Of a stretch of DNA of 64,000 nt, positions 56,051 to 64,000 are shown one piece after another (the stretch's first letter is position 1; each line of letters begins with the position of its first letter). Source of the DNA: Chamaecyparis obtusa (Eukaryota; Streptophyta; Pinopsida; Cupressales; Cupressaceae); NCBI GenBank assembly GCA_027943335.1, contig BSBK01006347.1, positions 1,200,001 to 1,264,000 on the forward strand. The letters are read 5' to 3'. A program made the position numbers and the translations under genes. The notes beneath the pieces are model-generated. The model was not told where the DNA came from, made no database searches, and saw only the letters and a list, made by a program, of their open reading frames with translations.

Positions 56051-56581
56051 AGTGGGAGAATGTTGGAATTAAGGTGTCTCAACCTTTGAGTCCAAACATG
56101 TTAATTTTATTTAGTTTTTTTACACCCACTTTGGAAGTCCTAATTTTTAGGAGCTAGAGTCATAAGTTGTTATGTTGAATCTATGTAATAATTATGACAG
56201 TTACTAGTTTGGTGGAAGATTCATGGAGAGTTAATGTTTGAAAAATTGATATTTATGGTGGAGTTCACTATTGACAAGTGGTGTCAGGTAGGTATTGCAT
56301 ATGGAATGGTGACCATTTTGGTTGAGTCATGGTGGAAGTTTCTATGTGCAACTTGTCATTGGTTTAGCATGTTGACACCACATACCTCATTGGCATTAGA
56401 GATTTTTTTGGAAACCATCAGCTATTCCCACTTGTGTTGAGCTCTATAGATATTTAGCCACTTAGTGCATTTTATGAGGTGAGGTTGAATATATTCGAAG
56501 GAGTGTTTATATGTCAGATATTCTTTGTAATTCTCTTTTTCTTGATTTACTCTTGATGTGAATTATTTCAAGGCATTTTTA
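56051..56581 (+). repeat. copia polypurine tract and 3' LTR start
   Basis: AGTGGGAGAA (56051-56060) is a typical copia polypurine tract, followed by TGTTGGAATTAAGG (56061), the LTR start. The LTR is interrupted at 56582 by R6 and its remainder should resume after 60804. Confidence 0.75.
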
Positions 56582-57664
56582 TGCATAGGTAATCACTATG
56601 TGCAAGTACTGATGATGAAAATGAGTGATTAACCTTTAAGAGGCTTGGACACTACCCAATAACCCCTAAGGCCTAAAAGAACCAAAATTGAACACAAGTG
56701 GTTATACCTTCACCAAATGGAAAATATGAATGTAATTTACCTATATGAGGTTGCTTCAGTAAGATTTACCAAGCTATAAGGTTTAGAACCAAACTCAATA
56801 CCCAAAACTCCCAAATTGCCAAGTAGGCCTAATAGCCCTTCCTTGTAGGACAACAATGATAGAAAACTCAACTTTACTCTAGATTCTTCCAAACCACTAG
56901 ACAAAAAAATCACCTTTTGGGATACCCTTTTGGATGACCTTTAACATATGTAAAACTTAGACTATGATATTTTGGAAAAAACATAAGATCCGTCATATTG
57001 TGCCCTGTAAATATATACAAAACTAGGCCAATTTACAAAGGAACTATAAGATGTTTTTACTTCCCAAATTCAACACTTTTGACAGTCTCCACATATGGTA
57101 TAAAACCTCAAAATATGCCACCAATTTGGGCCTTGGATGCCTCCAAGTGAAAAAGTCCCAAATTGCTCCCAAATACCCTTCAAAACTAGGGCCTTTCAAT
57201 ATAACACCTTCCACACCTTTCTAGGATCAAATGATGGTGGATCTAGCATAAATTAGATGTCCCTAGACTCCTCAAAGCATAAAAATTAGGCATCCTTCAA
57301 GCAGATCTCTCGCTACTACTCCCAACCAACCATTCTCATTAACCCTTCAACAAGCCTTCTCGGTGATCACCAACCAAATACTCTTCATCTGCACATCAAT
57401 AAGTTAGATTCATAATTTACATATGTATCATTCATGGAGTCATGATATATGCATTAGATTAGATCAAAAGTACAAAGAAATAGTTGTGTTTCTTGGGATA
57501 GACAGCCATGTTCTTGCAATCGGTCACTTAAATGAACTTCAAATCATATGAAATTGATTAAAAATTATGTTTATAAGTCCCTTATTAGAGTTACAACATT
57601 CAAGGAACAAAAGGAATCACAAAACAATGCTAGATCATATGAAAACTTGTAACAAAAATTCTCA
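56582..57664 (-). repeat. R6 3' LTR (left copy)
   Basis: TGCATAGGTAATCACTATGTG to AAAAATTCTCA. It matches the right copy over its length, including GGCTTGGACACTACCCAATA, with many substitutions, so it is an old insertion. Confidence 0.82.
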
Positions 57665-57744
57665 TAAATTCTCCAAGGTAGACTGTCTCCTACCTCTCCA
57701 ACCTATTTGCACATGCCAAGAAAAGTTAGAAATAAAATCTTTGT

Positions 57745-58815
57745 TCATGTGTCCCTACCTTGGGCAGTTTTGTGGTTGTTGCCTCCATGATTGGTGCTTG
57801 TGTTTATGTCACAAATCTGATTCCTTCTCTTCATTGGTTGCCTTTGCAACTTTTCCATGCCCCCATGTTGTCTCTGATCCAAAATAGGAAAATTGATTGA
57901 TCCTATTTGCACACTCTTCATCTCCCAAAGTCCCTTATGCTTAGGACTGTCCCTATTTTCACAACTCTCCATTGTCCAACCAGTATCATCTCTTGTGTCA
58001 AATATATCATTGCCAAAGCATATGACAATGTTTTCTCTCCCACTCTCCAAAGGTAAAGGCTTCATCTTGTATTTATTTCCATCTTTATGTACCAAATAAG
58101 CGTTTTCAAAACCATCATGAATGGTCATTCTACTATGTTGTCATGGTCTACCAAGAATCAAATCCCCACAGGTCATAGGAATAACATCACAAAGAACCTT
58201 GTCTTGACATGAACCAATAGAAAAACTCACATAATCCTTCTGACTAATCACTATATGCTTCTTTTGGGTAGCCCAAGTGGCCTTGTAGGGATTAGAATGG
58301 TCAAATGATACAATTCCTAACTTAGTAACCATATCAAGAGAAACAAGATTGCAATGTGATCTAGAATCCACAATCAATTTACATATCTTTCCCTTACATA
58401 AACAATTTGTCTTGAAAATATTCACCTTTGGTTCAACAATTTCCTCACCTTGCCTTACCATTAAGAATTCTCCATCCTTAGGTTCCGCCAATAGTGGCTT
58501 TGGTGTTGCTTCCTCTTCATCTTGCACAAGTTGTACTCTCCTTTCCTTTCCTTGATCTGAATCAATCCATTTAGGACAACTAAAGGACTCATGGCCAACC
58601 TCATTACAATGAAAACATCTTCCTGTAAAGACACCATTGCCTCTTCTACCAAATATGTCTCCTCTAGATCCTCCTCTTTGACTTGTTATAGATTCCTTGC
58701 CCTTATCTTTGTCATTTCTACTTTGAAACTCTGAGTTTGATATGACACCTCTTCCTCTCATGGATCCTCCTCCTCTATTGCTTTGTCTTTCACTTTTCCT
58801 TTTCAACTTCTCATC
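57745..58815 (-). pseudogene. R6 zinc knuckle and protease
   Basis: 58141-58806 has an Arg/Gly/Ser-rich N-terminus, the CCHC knuckle CFHCNEVGHESFSC, then the protease with LIVDSRSHCNLVS (DSR in place of DSG) and DLILGRP before a stop at 58141. The same frame continues to 57745 with a linker like that of R4 (HDG...NAYLVHKDG) and ends where RT would start. The altered catalytic Gly and the missing pol show it cannot act alone. Confidence 0.85.
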
Positions 58816-59640
58816 ATCCTAGACTACAAGTTGAAAACATTCTCCTAGAGTCCTTGGTATGTTCAATCCAATTTTATCTTGGATGTTATAATTCAAGCCA
58901 TTCATGTACCTAGAAACCTTTTCATCTTCATCTTCTATGACTCCCCTAATGCTTAGGGTGTGAAATTATTCAGTATAAGACATAATGTCCATGTCCCTTT
59001 GCTTCAAATTGTTCCTTCTCATCTTTGTTTGTATAGCCAAATTTGAGGGCAAAAATTATCTCTTAACCACATGGTCTTCATTATTTCCCAATTTGTTATC
59101 TTGTTAACCCTCTTTCTATCCTCTCATTCTAGATACTTGTCCACCATGTAAGTGTTGTACCTCTTAGCCTTGCCTTTGCCATTTTTACCTTCTTCTCTTC
59201 TTCTACATCCTCCAAATCAAAGTAGTTCTCAAGTGCCTCTACCCATCCAAGCACTTCTTCGGTATCCATCTTTCCTTGGTAGATTGGTAAATCTAAATTT
59301 CTCTTACTTCCAATACCTTTTATTTCCTTTATCAACCTAATAAATCTCCTCTCCTCAGGATCATCTTTTTCTACATGACCCCTATTGTCTTGTCTTCCAT
59401 GGAACTCTTCTTGTTCTTCATGGTTCTCCTCATGAACTTCTTCTTGAACCTCTTCTTTTATAGGTTCTCTTCTCTCCCTTTCCAAAGATTATATCCTCTC
59501 TATGAATTGAATTATCTCTCTTCTCATCTGCCTCTCTTCTCTTTCCTTTTTTGCCTCTAGTTCCCTATGCTCTCTTTCTTTCTTCTCTAGTGTTGCCTTC
59601 AACTCCTCAATCTCCCTAGCCATTTGGTTCTTAGGTGCCA
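58816..59640 (-). pseudogene. gag: R6 gag, broken
   Basis: Opens near 59640 (MAPKNQMA, Glu/Lys-rich coiled start) and continues with an acidic Glu-rich region, then NLDLPIYQGKMDTEEVLGWVE, NYFDLEDV and ARLRGTTLTWW, the Retrotrans_gag signature. Stops near 59487, 59129 and 58820 interrupt it. Confidence 0.8.
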
Positions 59641-59676
59641 TGACTCTTTAAATTTTTTCCCAAATCTTTCCCTGAT

Positions 59677-59688
59677 GCTCTAATACCA
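59677..59688 (-). other. R6 primer-binding site, degenerate
   Basis: The minus strand reads TGGTATTAGAGC, one C-to-T change from the iMet site in R1, R3 and R4. Confidence 0.75.
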
Positions 59689-59690
59689 CC

Positions 59691-60804
59691 TTCTATAGAG
59701 GTAACCACTATGTTCAAGCACTCATGATGAAAATGAGTGATTAACCTTTAAGAGGCTTGGACACTACCCAATAACCCCTAAGGCCTAAAAGAACCAGAAT
59801 TGAACACAAGTGGTTATACCTTCACCAAATGGAAAATATGAATGGAATTGACCTATATGAGGTTTTTTCAACAAGATTTACCAAGTTATAAGGTTTAGAA
59901 CCAAACCCAATACCCTAAACTCCCAAATTGCCAAGTAGGCCTAATAGCCCTTCCTTGTAGGACAACAATGACACAAAACTCAACTTTACTCCAGATTATT
60001 CCAAAAAACTAGAAAAAAAATAACCTTTCAGGATACCCTTTTGGATGCCCTTTAACATATGTAAAAATTAGACTATGTTATTTTGGACAAAACATAAGAT
60101 CCTTCAAACTGTGCCTTGTAAATATACACCAAACTACGCCAATTTACAAAGGAACTATAAGATGTTTTTACTTCCAGACTTCAAGAATTTTGATAGTCTC
60201 CACATATGATATAAAACTTCAAAATATGCCACCAATTTGGGCCTTGGATTCTTCCAAGTGCAAAAGCACCAAATTGCTCCCAAATAACCTTCACAACTAG
60301 GGCCTTTCAATAGAATGCCTTCCATGCATTTGTAGGATCAATTGAGGGTGGATCCAAAATAAATTTGATGTCCCTAGACTCCTTAAATCATAAAAAGTAT
60401 GCCTCCTTCAAGCATATCTCTCGCTGCTACTCCCAACCAACCATTCTCATTAACCCTTCAACAAGCCTTCTCGGTGATCACCGACCAAATACTCTTCATC
60501 TACACATTAATAGGTTAGATTCATAATGTAAATATCAAGGATCAATCACTCCATGAGAATCATCTTTTTATCATTCATGGAGTGATGATCTATGCATTAG
60601 ATTAGATCAAAATTACAAAGAAATCATTGTGTTTCTTGGGACAATCAGCCCTGTTCTTGCAATCAGTCACTTAAATGAACTTCAAATCATATGAAATTGA
60701 TTAAAAATGATTTTTATAAGTCTCTTATTGAAGTTACAACATTCAAGGAACAAAAGGAATCACAAAACAATGTTAGATCATATCAAAACTTACAACAAAA
60801 CTCA
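59691..60804 (-). repeat. R6 5' LTR (right copy)
   Basis: The match to the left copy begins around AGGTAACCACTATG (59698) and ends ACAACAAAACTCA. The exact inner border is uncertain by a few bases. Confidence 0.8.
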
Positions 60805-61801
60805 GATTTTTATTGATTTAATGGCCCAGTCCATACACCAGCAATTACTGTATGCATTGTGTCTGTATAAAATGATCAAAGCATGTTTAAATAACTTCTT
60901 AATAACCCCCTCTACCTTCCCCTACCGTTTAAACTCCCTAAATGACTCTTAAACTTCCAAAAATTAATTTCCCTCCTAAAACTAGTGACCATTAATGAGA
61001 TTCAAATATTTGAATCAACCAACTTACATTTACATTTTATTTAATAAAAGATTAAAATACCTTCTCAAAATTGTCAATAAGTCTACTTAAACTAATTGAA
61101 ACACATCTAAACACCTTCTAGACTCATAATGATCTAATTACATCATATTATCAAATTTATTACAAATTAAACACATCTAAACACCTTGACAGGTCCTTTA
61201 GGATCTTTTACAAATTTATTATTTTAATTGCTTCCAAAGCCTTCAAAGGCCATTATTGGCTTTAAAAAATTCCAATTTACATTCTCAATCTTCATCATGT
61301 CTTCATTTCATCTATTGTCTTCTTGGTTCCTTGATGCTCCTACTAAATAAAATATTCAAAATTGCAGCTACTAAAAATTGGATGAATTGATATATCACTC
61401 TTTTTCTTTTCAAAGATCATATGCCTCAACCATCCCATTAAATAAAGTTCAGAGAGGATCAAAATCAATATCCAATATTGTATTTTAAGAGTCTTCAGAT
61501 AAATCTGTGTGCTGATTTTTCATGCCAATATTTAGCATCACTCCAATATCCAGAATTTCTTATCCAGGAGTTCCAACATGCTGTAAAGGATTTCTTGTAC
61601 CTTGAAAGATTTGTTTAACATTCCTATCATACAACCATTATTTATTTTAGCTTCAGATCAGGAGATGTTTCAGTCAGGTATCAAGATCATGTCTAGAAAG
61701 AATTTGGTCGTAGGGAAGGCCACTGTAAGCGGATCTGGTCTTCTCTATGCTTTGCCAACAAGCATGATAGTTCCAATTCCAGAAGAACCAACCATGTTTT
61801 A
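60805..61801. other. Sequence right of R6, no gene seen
   Basis: Probably the remainder of the interrupted copia LTR followed by unrecognised AT-rich DNA. A 66-codon open stretch at 61602-61802 has no recognisable feature. Confidence 0.4.
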
Positions 61802-61960
61802 GACTATATAATAGGTGATAAAAATTGATTTGTTGTAGTTTTATAGTTGGAATGATTGTAATGAATATCCTATCATTATAACTAACTAAACTTAAAATAT
61901 TTATCCTTATCATTCACAAATAAAACCCTTTTAGGGATATCATATATCTCAAATAATTAA
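61802..61960 (+). repeat. Dispersed direct repeat, copy 2
   Basis: Partner of 55452-55590 (see there). Confidence 0.7.
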
Positions 61961-64000
61961 AGGTGGCCTTTTAAAAAAGGTGTGATGGTTTGGAAACCAC
62001 TCCTTAAAAGAATATATAACTCTTTATGTGAGACTTGAGAAGGGGAAGGAGATGACTCATGAAATAATGGTACAAAGAAATTGCAACAAGAACAATAAGA
62101 ATTAAAAGAATGCGAGGGGATGAAGGGAAAAAAGACGACAGAGTTAAGTTCTTTGGCTAGGCATTGGGCATTGGAGAAGAGGCACACATGATGTGTCCAA
62201 CTCATGGTACAGTGTACTCCTGGGACATGTAATTGATCCTCTGTTTGTGGATCCTCTACCCGTCATTTCTCTTTAGGGGACATCAACCTCTTTATGATTT
62301 ACAGATACGTATTAACATATTTTTATATTGTAGTTCTTAATTTGTTTTACAATTGAAATTAATATTACAAAGATTCTCTCATTTAAACTATATTAAATAA
62401 TTTATATCCTCATTATCATGAATAAATATTCTAATTTATTCATCATATTGTAATTGGAACGTTAATCCTTAGGATAGTATTAGATATCTTTCCCATATAA
62501 ACCTTCGGGTGAGTGAGGAGAACCCAAATCAAATGATCGGTCAGAACATGGATGAAATGGGAGAAATAAATAAAGGATCTAGTCAGTGTTGGACATCATA
62601 GTCAGCAACAATCAAAACAAACAAGTCAACAATCTGAATCAGCCAAAAATTTTCTAAAAATTCACTTATTCCATATGTGATTTGGCCCCAGAACTTGTTA
62701 TGAATATTATACTACAATTTACAAAAATTAATAGTTGAATAGAATCAACTTTTCCAAAACTACAAAAGTGAGCCTGTTTCTATAAGATTTAGAAATCTCC
62801 AAAGGTGAATCATGACCACAAAAACTGTTTTATTAAAAACCCTCTTACAAAAGGAGAATCAAACTGGTCAAGGCTAGTCTTTAGTATAAGAAGGATTCGG
62901 ATAATTTAAAATCATTTTTCTTTTTGAAAATTTCAAATATTAGGAACATATGTTGGATCATCTCCACTATAAAGATCAACAATTCAAACTATTCTTCAAA
63001 AAACTTGGAAGTTGAACTCACTACAAGTTAAAATCAGCTACAACATCATTGTATGTAAAAATTTTGACCACTATTACTTGATATTTATTTTTATATCATG
63101 ACTTTAACAATGGATTCACAAAATCTATAATTTGGAAGGAAAATATATGAATAAAGAACATTGACAAACAGGGGTTGCATGCAGTGGGAATCCCTACTCT
63201 TGCCTTAGGTAAGGGCGTAGGAGAAAGTAGAGTAGGAAGACACGGAAAGGGAAGTGGTGTTTCCCAATCAATCAGTTACCGTTACCGTTATGAAAGAGCA
63301 TCAACTCAAAGATGAAACATGGCTATAGCCAAAGGAGCAATGAACAATGAAAATACCAGTTAATAGTAACCATGAAAATACCAATTAATTAGTAACCATT
63401 ATGAAAGAGTATTGATTAAAAGATATAACATAGCTACAAGTAGAAGAGAAATGAGCAATGAAAATACGATATTGCTATTATGAATGTAAAAGTGAAAATA
63501 GAGTTTGGATCTTTAATGGAAAAAATGAAAACAGAGTTAGGATCTTTAATGGCATATGGAGATTAGTACTTTGGGCTTTCAAACTTGACTGTAATGTGAT
63601 TTACCTAGTCTAATGTTAATACAATTAACAGGGGTGTCCTGAAGTTAGAAAATTCCATATTTATATATATGTTAAAAGTGCAACTACAAGGCAGAGGCCT
63701 TAGTCTTCCATTTCTGCAGCCGCTTGCAAATTTCTCTGAATTTCAGCATCTTCTCAAATTGGATATTGTTTTGGCAATACATTTAGCAGCAATAAATGGA
63801 GTGAATTCCTAGGATTTAATTCTACTTCTCTTCTTGCTCCCTTCTCTTTGGAAACAATGGGACTATTTTTAGATTTAGACTTTCATCTATGTCCTTAATA
63901 AATTAGGTGTAAATTGGTTCCTTATAACAATAGCTAGAATAGACTTTGCATTCCCAAAAGAAGACCTCATAGTTATAGTCATAGAAATATTGGAACTAAA
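61961..64000. other. AT-rich stretch to window end, nothing recognised
   Basis: No gene, LTR or structured RNA that I can support. 63300-63560 has short repeats of ATGAAAATACCA and GAGTT(A/T)GGATCTTTAATGG. Confidence 0.4.

Larger units (their letters stand above)
56582..60804 (-). mobile_element. R6: Gypsy-type element with gag and protease but no RT
   Basis: Minus-strand element of 4.2 kb inside the copia LTR. LTRs of ~1.1 kb lie at 56582-57664 and ~59691-60804. A degenerate iMet primer site is at 59677-59688. The inner 2 kb encode Gag, a CCHC knuckle and protease, then stop. RT, RNase H and integrase are missing. Together with R5 it is the second gag-protease-only element here. Borders are good to a few bases; TTTTA (56577-56581 and 60808-60812) is a possible but imperfect target duplication. 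Confidence 0.82.

Noticed and set aside
61602..61802. 66-codon plus-strand open frame
   Set aside because: Short, no recognised domain, AT-rich context.
1..64000. tRNA, rRNA or organelle DNA
   Set aside because: The only tRNA-like matches are retrotransposon primer sites; no cloverleaf or organelle gene was seen.

Overview
This looks like repeat-dominated nuclear DNA from a land plant with a large genome. A gymnosperm is my best guess, but the sequence does not prove it. Nearly everything recognisable is a transposable element or tandem repeat: Ty3/Gypsy elements of at least three lineages, a Ty1/copia fragment, plant-type tRNA-iMet primer sites, a plant mobile domain (PMD) gene and GT-AG introns. 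I see no ordinary housekeeping gene.

Layout. 161-6674: a decayed Ty3/Gypsy chromovirus (R1) on the minus strand. 7039-9146: a decayed multi-exon gene of unknown family on the plus strand. 10.2-10.64 kb, 27.8-28.52 kb and 48.71-49.85 kb: pieces of one ~360-bp tandem repeat, split by two retrotransposon insertions. 10644-27798: R2, a 17.2-kb Tat/Ogre-type Ty3/Gypsy element on the minus strand, with near-identical 971-bp LTRs and a perfect GTCAC target duplication. 28526-48713: R3, a small non-autonomous LTR element whose left LTR is split by ~17.4 kb of further insertions. These are R4 (a truncated Gypsy element, 29.2-33.2 kb), a motif-rich non-coding stretch (33.2-37 kb), a plus-strand relative of R3 (37.06-37.74 kb) and R5 (37740-45692, a gag-protease-only element). 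50.7-53.6 kb: a decayed DDE-type transposase-like gene. 53.9-54.4 kb: microsatellites. 55.7-56.6 kb: the 3' end of a copia element, interrupted by R6 (56582-60804), a second gag-protease-only Gypsy element. 61-64 kb: AT-rich, nothing recognised.

The most interesting object is R2. Between its integrase and 3' LTR it carries, in antisense, a three-exon PMD gene with its own TATA box (12457-14798). It also holds three clusters of the CpG-rich palindrome AGTATCGCGCGATACT: in intron 1 of the PMD gene, in the leader before gag, and beside the primer-binding site. A retrotransposon carrying a PMD gene plus repeated palindromes at its own control regions resembles a self-regulation or anti-silencing module. 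That function is inference; the arrangement is directly visible.

Almost all in-frame stops I located in R2, on both strands (17 of 17 between gag, pol and the PMD gene), are one C-to-T change from CGA, CAG or CAA. This suggests methylation-driven deamination. Since the LTRs differ by only about 1.4%, many lesions may predate this insertion, so the copy may have been moved in trans.
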